A stretch of DNA of 64,000 nucleotides, from positions 2,905,501-2,969,500 of the forward strand of contig ML058466.1 of NCBI GenBank assembly GCA_003013855.2, written 5' to 3'. Under the pieces are notes generated by a model that was not told where the DNA came from, made no database searches, and saw nothing but the letters and a program-made list of their open reading frames with translations. This DNA is from Liriodendron chinense (lineage: Eukaryota; Streptophyta; Magnoliopsida; Magnoliales; Magnoliaceae). The position numbers were made by a program, and so were the translations under genes. Below are positions 47,181-58,094 of the stretch, one piece after another. Positions within the stretch are counted from its first letter, which is position 1. Each line of letters starts with the position of its first letter.

Positions 47181-48300
47181 ATGGTGATCGCAGGAGACTT
47201 CGCGGACCTCCCAATAGCAACAACGTTCGACCCGAGGGAAGGTGCTCATCAATCAGGTACCCCGGGGGAGAAGACAGTTGAAATCCACTTATCCAAAGAC
47301 AATCCATTCAAGAAGGTTTATACCATATCCTCTTCAAGCGATGTCTTTCGAGCAAATCTGGTTCATTTTTTAGTCGAATATCAAGATGTATTTGCTTGGT
47401 CTCACGAAGATATGCCAGGTATCGACCCCAACGTTGTGGTCCATCGTCTGAATGTTGACCTGAAGTATAAACTTGTTCATCAGCGCCGACGAGCGTTCAT
47501 CGCAGAAAGGCAAATGGTGATTAAAGCTGAGGTCGAAAAGTTATTGGCCGTCAATTTTGTTGAAGAGGTTAATTATCCGGAATGGGTCGCGAATGTGGTT
47601 CTTGTGCGCAAAGCCAATGGTAAATGGAGGATGTGTAGACTACTCCAATCTGAATAAGGCGTACCCAAAGGATAGTTTCCTGACTCCCCGCATCAACCAA
47701 TTGGTTGATTCAACAGTAGGACATGCTCTGCTCAGTTTTATGGACGTCTATTCTGGTTACAACCAGATCATGATGCATCCGCCTGATCGTCAAAACACTG
47801 CTTTTATCACCGATCAAGGCTTATATTGCTATAAAGTAATGCCTTTCGGTCTTAAGAATGCGGGAGCCACTTATCAGCATTTGGTCAACAAAATGTTCGC
47901 CGCACAAATTGGCAAGAATATGGAAGTTTACGACGACGACATGCTCATGAAAAGCATCACGACAAATGATCATCTCACAGATATCCAGGAAGCTTTCGAC
48001 CTGATGAGAAAGTACCAGATGAAGTTAAATCCCGAAAAATGTGCCTTCGGAGTCTCTATTGGAAAATTTCTTGGGTTCATGGTTAGTCAGCGGGGAATCG
48101 AAGAAAATCCCGAGAGAATAAAGGCCTTGATCGAAATGAAGTATCCATCCACTCTCGAAGATGTCCAACGATTGGCTGGTCGCATTGCATCATTGAATAG
48201 GTTTATTTCGCTCACCTCTGATAAGTGCCTTCCTTTCTTTAAGCTTCTCCGTGCTACCTGCAAAAACCAACTGGGTATGGACTCAACAGTGCGAAGAGGC
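47181..48300 (+). pseudogene. Tat-1 reverse transcriptase
   Basis: Order: KTVEIHLSKDNPFKKVYTIS; FAWSHEDMPGIDPNVVVHRL; VNYPEWVANVVLVRKANGKW; then a 2-base (GT) loss at about 47634, where the Tat-2 copy keeps RMCVDYSDLN; FMDVYSGYNQIMMHPPD; VMPFGLKNAGATYQHLVNKM; catalytic box VYDDDM (the usual YVDD changed in one residue, Val to Asp); LNPEKCAFGVSIGKFLGFMV; DVQRLAGRIASLNRFI. A further shift occurs near 48265. RT copies element RNA into DNA in the cytoplasmic particle. Confidence 0.9.
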
Positions 48301-49270
48301 ATTTCAACAATTGAAGCAATATATTAGCACACCTCATATCTTATCCAAACCTGTTTTACACGAGCAGCTCCTTCTTTATTTATTTTTATCTTCCATGGCC
48401 GTTAGTGTCGCATTAATAAGAGAAGATTCCGAGGTCCAAAGGCCCGTTTACTATATTAGTCAAGTAATGGTGGATGCCGAAACTCGATATTCTGATATAG
48501 AGAAATTAGCTCTCGCCTTAGTGACTGCAGCTCGAAAATTACGACCATATTTCCAAGCCCACCCCATATTGGTACCTACGAATCATCCATTAAGACAAGC
48601 CCTTCAAAAGCCTGAGGTATTAGAGCAATTGACTAAATGGGCAATTAAGATCAGTGAACACGACATTTCATTCTATTTGAGAATCGCCACTAAGGGCCAA
48701 CCCGTGGCAGATTTTATCGCTGAATTCACGTATTCAACCTCAGCAGAGTCCACCTCCAGCAATCACCCTGCGACCAGCGACTAGGTACCTTTGTCGCTCT
48801 TTGTGGATAGGTCTTCATGCGCCACCGGTAGCAGAGCCGGCTTGATCCTAATCGCTCTTGACGAATCACATTTTCAATATGCTTTACGCTTCGACACTTA
48901 TGTCTCTAACAACGAAGCGGAATATGAGGCTTTGATCGTCGGCCTCAAACTAGCGAATATGTTCATGATACAGAATTTACTTGTTCATAGTGACTCTCAA
49001 CTCATTGTTAATCAAGTGCTCGGCGAATTTGAGGCGAAAGAAAAGTGAATGGCTTTATACAAATCTCGAGTACTTATCCTACTTGCAAAGCTAAGCAAAT
49101 ATAAAATAATTCACATTCCTCGCGAGAAGAATAAGCTCGTCGATTCCCTGGCAAAATTAGCTTCCGCACCAGAGTCTGATTTAGCACGATCTGTTTCTGT
49201 CGAGCATCTCCATACTCCGAGTATTGATCAATTCGCCCCAGATCAAGTAGCCGCAGTGCATTCCTCTCCA
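48251..49270 (+). pseudogene. Tat-1 RNase H region (retroviral-type plus archaeal-type)
   Basis: The first domain, 48280-48780, reads TQQCEEAFQQLKQYISTPHI, VYYISQVMVDAETRYSDIEK and PVADFIAEFTYS, with a stop at 48783. The second domain, 48797-49250, is the archaeal-type RNase H of Tat elements with acidic residues in LFVDRSS, NNEAEYEALIVGLKLA and HSDSQLIVNQVLGEFEAKEK, a TGA at 49046, then KLVDSLAKLASAPES. RNase H removes the RNA strand during cDNA synthesis. Confidence 0.82.
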
Positions 49271-50470
49271 TGTTGGATGGATCCCATCGTCCTTTACCTC
49301 AAAAGCGGACAACTCCTAGATGACAAAACATCTGCGCGACAAATTCGTTATCGTGCTTCCAGGTACAACTTAGAAAATGGAATTTTACTACGTAAAAGCT
49401 TTACTTTACCATACTTAAGGTGTTTCCATCCAGAAGAGACACACCGCATTCTTGATGAAATACACTAGGGGGCATGCGGTAATCATCCTAAGGGACGATC
49501 TTTAGCATAGAAAGCAATGAGGCAAGGGTACTACTGGCCCACCATGAAGGCGGACGCAATCGAATTTTCGAAGAAATGCGATAAATGCCAGCGATATTCT
49601 CCAATCCCTCATATACCATCTGAGCAGATGACACCGATGGACGGCCCTTGGCCCTTCGCCCAATGGGGAGTTGATATAATCGGACCATTGCCCACCGGGA
49701 AAGGCCAGAATAGGTTTGCAATTATAGCAGTTGATTACTTTACCAAATGGGTCGAGGCAGAACCTCTAACCACAATCACTGAAAAGCAGACTACTAAGTT
49801 CATGTGGAGAAACATCATATGCCGTTATGGGCTCCCCCACACTATAATCACCGACAACGGAAAGCAGTTCGACAACGCCGTGTTCTTGGAGTTTTGTGAA
49901 ATATGGAAGATATGAAGTATTCGAACCTCCCCGTATCATCCCCAGGCTAATGGACAAGTTGAAGCAGTCAATAAGATCATCAAGCATCATTTGAAAACTA
50001 AACTCGATGAATGTAAAGGTATGTGGCCGGAGCTTCTACCTAAAGTCTTATGGGCTCTACAGAACGACAACTCGCACATCAACTGGAGAAACTCCTTTCT
50101 CTTTGGCATTCGGCATCGACATAATTGTTCCCGTCGAAGTTGAAGTACCCTCGTATCGAATCGAGCAGTTGGACTTCACGAGCAATCAAGAGGCTCTGAG
50201 GCTTCATCTTGATCTCTTGGAAGAAAGAAGGGATGTATCCTGACTTCGAGCAGCAGCTTACTAACAGCGTATAGCTTGCTACCATAACACAAATTCAAAC
50301 CTGGAACTTTTCAGCTTGGCGATTTGGTCCTTAGATAAAATCTCGAAACACCTGCTCATTCGTTGGATCCGAATTAGGAAGGCCCTTACCGGGTTATCAA
50401 AATTGTGCGACCAGGTACATATTATCTCGGAGATATGTGAAGGAGACCCCTACTGTCGCCCTTGACACGT
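49271..50470 (+). pseudogene. Tat-1 integrase
   Basis: N-terminal zinc-binding part: HPEETHRILDEIH, a stop, GACGNHPKGRSLA, a stop, KKCDKCQRYSPIPH. Catalytic core: WGVDIIGPLP, VDYFTKWVEAEP, IITDNGKQFDNAVFLEF, a stop at 49914, PYHPQANGQVEAVNKIIKHH (the D,D,E residues are visible). The C-terminal part from 50040 shifts frame several times (TRTSTGETPFSLAFGIDIIV). The intact equivalent is at 61057-61575 in Tat-2. Integrase would insert the cDNA with a 5-bp stagger. Confidence 0.87.
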
Positions 50471-50889
50471 AGAGCATCTACTCTAATATTTTTCATAATT
50501 CGATGTAATTTCATCTGTACAAAGATGGATTCTCTTTCCTTCAAATGTTCGATTGATTCACAAATTTGGTCGCTAATCCATTTGTTGAACCCGAATAGCC
50601 CTGAAGAGAATATGAACATTCTCTTGACCAAATCTTTTGCTCTCGGCAGAGCCAAAGACTCAATTGATAAGTCAACCTATCTCTAAGCGGACACGGTCAC
50701 TTAGACCCTCCTTATTGAGCCTGATTCATTTTCATGAATTAGGTAAAGCACATAAACGATTATTGATTCTCGCACGACAAAGAGGTAAACAAACACCTAT
50801 TTCATTAAATTCTTTCAAATTACAAAGGAGAAAAGGGGAAAAAGATACATTTGTGTTTAGTCGAAAGAGGAAAGGGGAGTAACTCAAGA
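50471..50889. other. Tat-1 region between pol and solo LTR
   Basis: Non-coding. Related by position and short motifs (ggctattcgggttcaa type on the opposite strand) to 60720-61050 of Tat-2. Confidence 0.4.
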
Positions 50890-50894
50890 ATTAT

Positions 50895-52438
50895 TGTTCG
50901 CTTCCCCAAGTGTAGGGTTGCGATGTAGTAATAATCTCGGTAAAATCGAGGTTGATCCACAGGGACTTATGTAGGAATTCACAAATACTTCCAATAGTTT
51001 CTATTGAAAAGCTAACAACCAAAATTGTAGAAGATTGATGTAGATAGTAATTTTGAACTAAACTGAAGGTAATCAATTAATAAAAGGGCACTAGGGGTTC
51101 AAGGATCCACTTGTAGCAATCCTTGATGCTCAATTCGCTGTGGTTTCTCACTTTTTCAACTAGAATCGAAATTAAGATCTGTTAGCTGGATGATAGAGCA
51201 GTTAAACTAAACAATCTGCCATATGTAAGATCAATGTATATGATTCACTCAATGCAAGCTAAGACGAGCATACTCAATTGCATAGGTCAGTCCCAATTTC
51301 AATAGACTAAGTTCACAATCATAACCATCATTAAATCCTGTCACAAGACAAAACTAGATCATGATTTGAACTTGATTCAAATCACATACACAGTCCCACA
51401 TACTATAGAATTTCCAGAAATAGAACTTTGGTAAGAAGTTCCCACATGACATTCACAGATCTAGAGCGTATTCCGATTCCTCAGATCATACAGGTCTAAA
51501 CTAGTACACAACAATTAAGAACTCAAGCAATTCTTCCAAACATCCATGAGTCATCCTAAGACTAAGAAAAACTACTTAGTACTTGAATTAAACTTCAAAC
51601 CATTGTTCTTAAACATGAAATCCAACTTAAAACCACTTAAACGAATTGAAACATCTTAGATTCACTACAAGCTTCACTTCTTAGCCCTAGCTAAGAGGTT
51701 TAGCCGTTCATGATCCAAGGAAACACGAAACAACTAAAAAAATATAAAAACTAGAGAGCAAACTAGGAAGAGTTGTAGAACTCCAAATCTAACTTCCGCC
51801 GTCTCCCATCGTGCTCAATCCCTTCTTCGATGTCCTAAGAAGAGCCTCTAGATGTCCTTTTATAGTAGGGAAGCTCCGCAACGTCGGAATCTTCCAGAAT
51901 TTGCGTAAGGTTACGCACTGCGCAGAGAAAATCGGAGCTTGAAGAACACGCATCATTATGCAGACGACCGATCGCACGACCGGTCTGAGCTCCTGGACGA
52001 CCAGCACGACCGGTCGTAAAAGTTCGAAAAACGTCCAAAGAGTTTTGGGAAATTCCAAGTCCACAAATTTAATTCAAGGACCGGTCGCACGACCGGTCTG
52101 AGCAGTGGACGACCGGTCGTACGACCGGTCTTGGATAGTCCAGTGAACTGTGGCCATAGGGCCCCACTGTTGAGTGATCAGACCGGTCGGACGATCGGTC
52201 TTGGGCACATTCTTCTACTTTCTTTCTTCTTTTCTCTAATTTCTTTCTTTCATCCTTTGACGCTTAGTCCTTTGATCTTCTTTACTTGTAAATGGCGTCT
52301 TTAAGTCTCCAATTGATGAATCCTCTCTCTCATCCCTACAATCACAAATCCATGCATTAGATTAGTCTATAAATCATGAAAACCTTGCATAATGAGTGAT
52401 GAATTGGGGTTAGAATATACACAATTAAGAGCTCAACA
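50895..52438 (-). mobile_element. Solo LTR (Athila-like), 1.5 kb, reverse orientation in Tat-1
   Basis: In plus sense it runs TGTTCGCTTCCCCAAG to GAGCTCAACA, flanked by attat on both sides (50890-50894, 52439-52443), a perfect 5-bp duplication. The minus strand begins TGTTGAGCTCTTAATTG and ends ctacatcgcaaccctacac then ttggggaagcgaaca, resembling the LTR endings of Athila A and B. It contains cgaccggtcg palindromes (51960-52200). No internal domain lies between the ends, so it is the product of LTR-LTR recombination. Confidence 0.9.
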
Positions 52439-52443
52439 ATTAT

Positions 52444-54598
52444 TCACTCCTCATTCAGAGGAGCTTCTCGGTTCTCTGCCTCAGGACCCGCTTTAGGAGC
52501 ACGTATAACATCTGTAGCTTCTGTGACTTCATTCTTGGCTGTAGCTCACTCTCTAGCTGCGACCTCGAAAGCAACTCTATCGAATTCCTCCACGCTGAAG
52601 GACAGAGAAATTAGGTGCATAACTCTGACCGCAAAGTCGCAACCAGCGATGTATGCCTCGTAACGCTCGTTGTTGTAGAGTTGAGAAGTCCGAAACTCCA
52701 GAACAGCACGGGGACCTTCTTCAGCCACCATCTTGACTGTAGGCTATCCTCTCCTCATCCCAATGGATGGAGTCATCCTTCAATTGGGCAAGGGTCTTTT
52801 CAGCGTCTTCGAGGTGAGCCTTATAATCCCTGAGCCACTCGTCGAGGGAGATATTGTCTTGGCGGAAGATCTCCTTCTCCTTCTCGCTCTTCGTGTGTAT
52901 CTCTGAGAGCCTTGCAAAATTAAGGTCCAATGACTGATAACGATCAGTCAGAGCTTGGACCTTGGCAATGAGGATTTTCTTCTCCTCAGTTAACTTGGCG
53001 ACCTGGACTTCCTGCGAGTTTATTAGGCGATCCCTCCCTTGGATCTCGCCCTCCATCGCAAGTCTCTTCTTCTCCCCCTCATTGATGATGCGACGAGTAG
53101 CATCGATGTCATGCCTTGTTCGTAGTGTGAGGTCCAGACCCTGCTCGAAGAACCAGAAGTATTATCATTTAGCATATAAGGTCTGTAAAAAGCAAAGAGA
53201 AGAGAAAGAAAGGGAAGGATCGTTACCTTGAATTAATCTCACTCCAATGTCTGTGGAGAGAGTCTGCGGACTAGGCTCTAGGAGAGCCCTAAAGGAACCA
53301 GGGGTAATGTTCTCAAAGATAAACTTGCAAATCAAATGTAAGTGTGCAGGGATGGTGTAGGCTCCAGCCCCCGAGGGTTGAGCTACGACCACCTCGGAAG
53401 AACTTATCTCGCAAGCAGCCAAAGGCCTCAGGAATAGGAGCAGCCGACTCACGACATGTATTGGGCTCGCATCCCCTCTCGTTTAAAGGGTGACTTGGCC
53501 TTGCCTCATCGCCTCTTGGCGAGTTATCGGCGATGTCAATTATTGGCTGGCCACGGGGACCAGCTGGGGGGGTCGCAGCCACTTCCACCTGAGGAGCACT
53601 ATGCGGCTGCGAGCCGCTAGCAGGCTCCTCTGGTTGTGCAGGTGCAATGGAAGGACCAGCCGCTGTCCTCTTTTGCCTCTTTGAAGCCGTGCCCTTCAGA
53701 CGAGAAAGTACCCCGAACACTCCCCTCTTATCCCCTACATTCGTCATCTCCTCTTGAGAGATAAGACCAGTAGCGGAGAGACAGCGAAGAGTTAGAATGG
53801 CGTTGACATTGCGGGCAGCTACCGAAAGTTTGTAAACCTTAGTGAGCTTCTTATTAAGTCCTCCCCGCAAGCTCGGCCTCTTCCCAATTGGAATACCTGC
53901 GAAACATAAAGAAGAGTTGGTCAGTAACAAAAATCGAATTTTGCTTGTCCTCGAGCAAAGGGGTAGAACTCAACCCACCTTCTCCAAAGAAACGGTTGAC
54001 GTTGTGGCCTTTGGGGTCGGAGCCCACATCGGACTCCCAGTTGCCAGAGGCGTAAAACCATTTTTTCCTCCACCTAGGATAATTTGAGGTAGGATTCCCC
54101 AAGATAAAGTTATCCCAGTGACAAAAACAGAGATAGTACCAACCCTCACTGGATGGGGCTTTTTTCAGTTGGTACATTTTCAAGAACTCATCAGCAATCA
54201 GGTCCTCATTTTTCGCCTACTTCCAGAGGACGAACGCGCTCATTACCACCCTCCAGCCATTCACTATGAGTTGGTCGGGGGCAATTTTATAGACACGAAG
54301 GACGTCTTATAAAGGGATGAAGAGGAAGGCGTACACTGAGCCAGAAAAAATACTCATATATCGCAACACAGCCCGATGGTGGAGAGTCGACGGTTTCTCC
54401 TCTCCTTGGCAGCCTAAGAATGACAGAGTCAGGGATCCGGTACCTTTTTCGTAAGCTCAAAAGCTGTTCCTCCGTCATTATCGATGAGTAACCAACGGCA
54501 GAATATCTTCCCACCGGCACTCTGGCATTATTCGATTAAGAAGAATCAGGAGTATTATGTCCTAAAGGAATGACTTCCTCGTCGAAGTTCTCCGCCAT
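52444..54598 (-). pseudogene. Tat-1 antisense extra gene (Transposase_28 / PF04195-type), decayed
   Basis: Start ATG at 54598-54596 (MAENFDEEVIPLGHNTPDSS, then TAA at 54538-54536 where Tat-2 has Glu). Exon 1 continues VPVGRYSAVGYSSI, RIPDSVILRLPRRGETVDSP and VRLPLHPFIR, shifts frame at about 54305, has a TAG at about 54230, then PSSEGWYYLCF. Intron 1 is 53978-53897 (82 bp, GT-AG). Exon 2: GIPIGKRPSLRGGLNKKL and MTNVGDKRGVFGVLSRLKGT. A second intron starts at about 53226. Exon 3 is a coiled coil (LTEEKKILIAKVQALTDRYQ) ending near 52450, just before the solo LTR. Homologous throughout to 58095-60331. Confidence 0.8.
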
Positions 54599-54750
54599 TG
54601 CAAAGGAAAAAGAGAGATAAAAGAAAAGAGAGGAAAGAAAAGAAATACCTCTACGAAGAGGTTACACCAAATACAGGAAGAAGAGGAGGAAGGAGATTTC
54701 TGATATTCTCCAGCAAGATTTCGAAAATGAAGTAACCTCCGCAGACTCCG

Positions 54751-54759
54751 ATATTTATA
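54751..54759 (-). promoter_or_regulatory. TATA box of Tat-1 antisense gene
   Basis: Minus strand gattgcCTATAAATATCGG, 161 nt from TATA start to the ATG. Tat-2 has gattgcGTATAAATATCGG 167 nt from its ATG. Confidence 0.65.
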
Positions 54760-54847
54760 GGCAATCATTTTTCCCGGATTCAAGTGACATACGGCGACTC
54801 TCCATTTGGCACAACAGTCGAACGAGCACGAACATTAAATTTTGAGA

Positions 54848-54853
54848 CACGTG
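54848..54853 (-). promoter_or_regulatory. G-box (CACGTG) upstream of Tat-1 antisense gene
   Basis: Minus strand gccacgtgtc, 88 nt before the TATA box. The same gccacgtgtt is 87 nt before the TATA in Tat-2. G-boxes bind bZIP/bHLH factors; use here is inferred. Confidence 0.5.
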
Positions 54854-55006
54854 GCAAGCGTCGCTTCATCTCTCTTAGCCGAAAAGCTGCGGAAAGCTGG
54901 AGCTCATAAATGTGGGGTCATTCCTGGTCAGTCATGTACGGATTCTCCTCCAGTAGGCGGTTACGCATACAGACAAATCCTTTAACGTATTTTCTCAATG
55001 CTAAGG

Positions 55007-55018
55007 ATTTGGGGGGCA
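55007..55018 (+). promoter_or_regulatory. Polypurine tract of Tat-1
   Basis: aaggatttggggggca just before the 3' LTR; the same motif (inverted) borders the Tat-2 LTR at 57668. Confidence 0.75.
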
Positions 55019-55020
55019 TC

Positions 55021-55811
55021 TGTTATAGGATAAAGTTAGTCATTTAAAGAATGTGAGCAATATGCGATTAGCGCGCGCCTCTCTCTAAAGTCACGACCAG
55101 CATGCTCGGTCACAAGCCTTCCTCACTTGTACTTTGTATGTGATCTCAGACCTCCGACCGCATCCCCGCATGCGAGCACCTCAACTCGGGCTCGTTAAAA
55201 GAGGTCGCATCCCCGCATGCGAGCAGCTCAGCTCGGGCTCGTTAAAAGAGGTCGTGTCTCCTCATGCGAGCAGCTCGGCTCGGGCTCGTTAAAAGAGGTC
55301 GCATCTCCGCATGCGAGCAGCTCGGTTCGCAGTTGTTAAACGAGGTTATCTTCGAGCCCGAGTATTCGTCGTTTATTTAGTACTAGCAGCTCGTATAGAC
55401 CATCTTTGGTTCGTCTCTATTCATAGTTCCAGATCACAGAAGCCTCTCATCAAGGAACGTAATCGACTAGACGTCTAAAGTGGATATGCCATCTTCTCAT
55501 CTAAGAATTAGGAGGATAAGCTTCTCATCCCCTTAAATCAGGAGTGATCTTAACAGCTTGCGTAACACACTGGACTACCTGGATATGTATAAATGGATAG
55601 TCTCATCGATGATAAAGGTACACAATTTCTAAGCCTACGTCACGTACTTCATCTTACTATGAAGTCATCTCTGACTTAAGCTTCAGAGGGCCAACAGCCA
55701 AACACCGGCCACCCTTAGCTTTTCCTCTTTGGCTTTCAGGTTAAGAGGAGAGCTTCCTTGAAAGGAGGGTGAACGTCTGGAGGAGCCTGTTACCAGAATC
55801 AGACGTTAACA
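55021..55811 (+). repeat. 3' LTR of Tat-1
   Basis: 791 bp, TGTTATAGGATAAAG to cgttaaca, followed by gatgt. Carries the same four 48-bp gcgagcagctc units (55150-55340). Confidence 0.95.
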
Positions 55812-56764
55812 GATGTTGTTGGGAAATTGAAAAAATCTGATTTTGAAAATGTTGTTGCTGAATTTTGTGAAACCATTGATAAAAGCACAACTGAGGACAT
55901 TGGTATATACCAATGGAGGCCGCGTTATCAGGTCCAAACCATTGAGGACTTGCGACCTCTATTGTCACTGACCATTGCTCCTAAGCTTGATCTAAAGCCA
56001 TTACCCAATGAGCTCAAGTATGCTTATTTAGGTCAAAATGAAATATATTCAGTGGAGATCTCTTCTCTCCTAAACAAGGAGCAAGACATTAAGTTGTTGA
56101 ATGTTCTAAGGAACCATAAATGGGCCCTAGGTTGGACTATATCTAATATAAAGGGTATAAGCCCTTTTATATGCACCCACCACATTTACCTGGATGAGGA
56201 TGCCAAACCAATTAGACAACCTCAAAGAAGATTAAATCCAAATGTGATGGAGGTTGTCAAGAATGAGGTGATCAAGCTGTTTGATGTGGGTATCATCTAC
56301 CCAATATCCGATAGCCAATGGGTGAGCCAACCCAAGAGTTTTCGAAGAAATCTAGAATAACCATTGTGCAAAACTCTAACAATGAACTCATACCAACATG
56401 TGTCACCACAGGTTGACGTGTGTGCATTGACTACAGAAAGCTTAATTTGGTCACTAAGAAGGACCACTTCCCTCTACCATTTGTTGATCAAATCTTAGAG
56501 AGGGTAGCAGGTCATTCCTTCTACTACTTCCTGGATGGATATTTTGGGTACAACCAGATAAAAATCGCCTTGAAAGACCAAGAGAAAACCATGTTCACAT
56601 GTCCATTTAGCACGTTTGCCTACAAATGAATGTCATTTGGATTGTGCAATGCCCTAGCCACGTTTCAAAGACATATAATGAGCATTTTCTCTGATATGGT
56701 TAGGCATTTTTTGGAGGCTTTCGTGGACAATTTTTTTGTATTTGATTCTGGTTTTGAAGAATGT
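55812..56764 (+). pseudogene. Athila-B reverse transcriptase (N-terminal part)
   Basis: Continues the frame cut by Tat-1: VGKLKKSDFENVVAEFCETI, LKPLPNELKYAYLGQNE, HKWALGWTISNIKGISPFIC, GIIYPISDSQWVS, then a frameshift at about 56325; KKSRITIVQNSNNELIPTCV, TGA, CIDYRKLNLVTKKDHFPLPF, YYFLDGYFGYNQIKIALKDQ, TGA at 56626-56628, MSFGLCNALATFQRHIMSIF, and the catalytic box FVDN where FVDD is expected. It is cut at 56764 (FEEC) by Tat-2. The finger and palm motifs order as in Athila RT. It is non-functional. Confidence 0.87.
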
Positions 56765-57667
56765 TGTTAACGTCAAATTTTGTAACTGGATCCTCTGGAC
56801 GTTCACTCTCTCTCCAACAGATACTTCCTCTGCCGGACCTGAAAGAAGACAGAAAGCAACTAAGGGTGGCTGGTGTCCAGCCGTTAGCCCTCCGATGCTT
56901 AAGTCAGGCCGAAGCAAGAAGAAGAATAACCAGGCAAAAACAGGCCAGAGATTGAATATTGTGTACCTTTCTTTTAATGGAGTCATCCCTTTATATAGAT
57001 CTGAAGCGATCTAATCTGTTACGTAAGATATCGAGATCCCGCTGATGTCGTGTACGATACCGAAATCCCGCTGATTTCGTGGGACAAGATCCTTATCCTT
57101 AGAGGCAAGATCTAACCCAATGACTTCTTCCGACAATCACGTTTCTTGATAGCAATCCCTTGAGATTCGGAACCACAAGAGAAGATAAGCCCAAAATCGA
57201 CCTATACGGGCTGCTGGTAGGCGTAGTAGTAGCGCTAATCACTCACGTAAAGCCGGAAGCCGTAGTTGGAGTCATAGCCGGCGAAAAAGAAGGAGACACC
57301 GAAAGGGCGGAGACCACCGCACTAGGTGTAGCCCTGCTCGGTGTCACAGAGGAATTGGACAAGCTGCTCGACGGGAATCGGGTGCTGGAACTACGAAGAC
57401 TGTCCAAACCAAAAACAAAGACTAATGATTGCTCTGATTCGGGAGCTGCTCGTGTCAGGAATGTTCGCATTCAGGAGATGCGACCCCTTCTGATGAGCAC
57501 GAGCCGAGCTGCTCGCATCCGGGAGATGCGACCCCTTCTAACGAGCACGAGCCGAGCTGCTCGCATTCCAGATGTGCGACCCCTTATCACGAGCACGAGC
57601 TTGACTGCTCGCATTCATTATGTGCCGCGATCCTTCACTTCTCGCTAGACTATATTTGCCTACAACA
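56765..57667 (-). repeat. 3' LTR of Tat-2
   Basis: 903 bp. In plus sense it starts tgttaacgtc and ends gcctacaaca; the minus strand starts TGTTGTAGGCAAATATAG. The outer end resembles the Tat-1 LTR end (tgttaacgtc...cctc...gacgttcac). It carries about four 47-bp units (57430-57640) with gcacgagccgagctgctcgc. The expected duplication is aatgt (56760-56764); its partner is outside the window. Confidence 0.85.
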
Positions 57668-57690
57668 GATGCCCCCCAAACCCTTGGTAT
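57668..57690 (-). promoter_or_regulatory. Polypurine tract of Tat-2
   Basis: Minus strand aagggtttggggggcatc directly before the LTR start TGTTGTAGG. Confidence 0.75.
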
Positions 57691-57834
57691 TGAGGAACTA
57701 TGCCAAGGGTTTGCTAGTGCTGACAGCTGGGTGCTGGGAGAAAATCGCACATGATTCACTTAACGTGCTTCCGCATTTATGATGGCCAGCTTTCGCGCAG
57801 CTTTTTCTGCCGCCAGAAATGAGGCGTCGGGTGC

Positions 57835-57840
57835 CACGTG
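57835..57840 (+). promoter_or_regulatory. G-box upstream of Tat-2 antisense gene
   Basis: gtgccacgtgtttcc; CACGTG conserved in sequence and spacing with Tat-1 (54848-54853). Confidence 0.5.
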
Positions 57841-57927
57841 TTTCCGTATTTAATGCCAGCGCCCGTTCGTCTGGCGTGCCGGATAAGAAGCTGCCGCGTG
57901 TCCATCAAATCAACCCGGATGATTGCG

Positions 57928-57936
57928 TATAAATAT
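57928..57936 (+). promoter_or_regulatory. TATA box of Tat-2 antisense gene
   Basis: tataaatat in gattgcgtataaatatcgg, 167 nt before the ATG. It is followed by a pyrimidine-rich leader (ttccttcttcttcttcttcc) of the kind seen in plant 5' leaders. Conserved in Tat-1. Confidence 0.65.
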
Positions 57937-58094
57937 CGGACTTAGCCGAAAAATCCTCCATTTCGAATTCCATTTGCTGCGAGGTTTCCTTCTTCTTCTT
58001 CTTCCTTCTCTATTCCGGAGTAAAAAACCTCTTTACAGAGGTATCCTTCTTTTCTTTCTTCTTATTCATTTCTTCCTCCCATCTCTCTTTTATA

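Larger units (their letters stand above)
44121..55811 (+). mobile_element. Tat-1: complete Tat-lineage Ty3/gypsy retrotransposon, 11.7 kb
   Basis: Two 791-bp LTRs with TG start, 5-bp duplication gatgt at both sides (44116-44120 and 55812-55816), primer-binding site, gag, protease, RT, two RNase H domains, integrase, then an antisense gene and polypurine tract. The dual RNase H and the antisense extra gene are traits of the Tat lineage (established for plant gypsy elements). All genes carry lesions. It is inserted in the Athila-B linker after its protease; the host frame LSEELNDV-VGKLKKSDF reads across once the insert is removed. Confidence 0.93.

Noticed and set aside
57160..57648. 162-codon frame in the Tat-2 LTR
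   Set aside because: Its C-terminal half is a translation of the 47-bp LTR repeats; no conserved domain.
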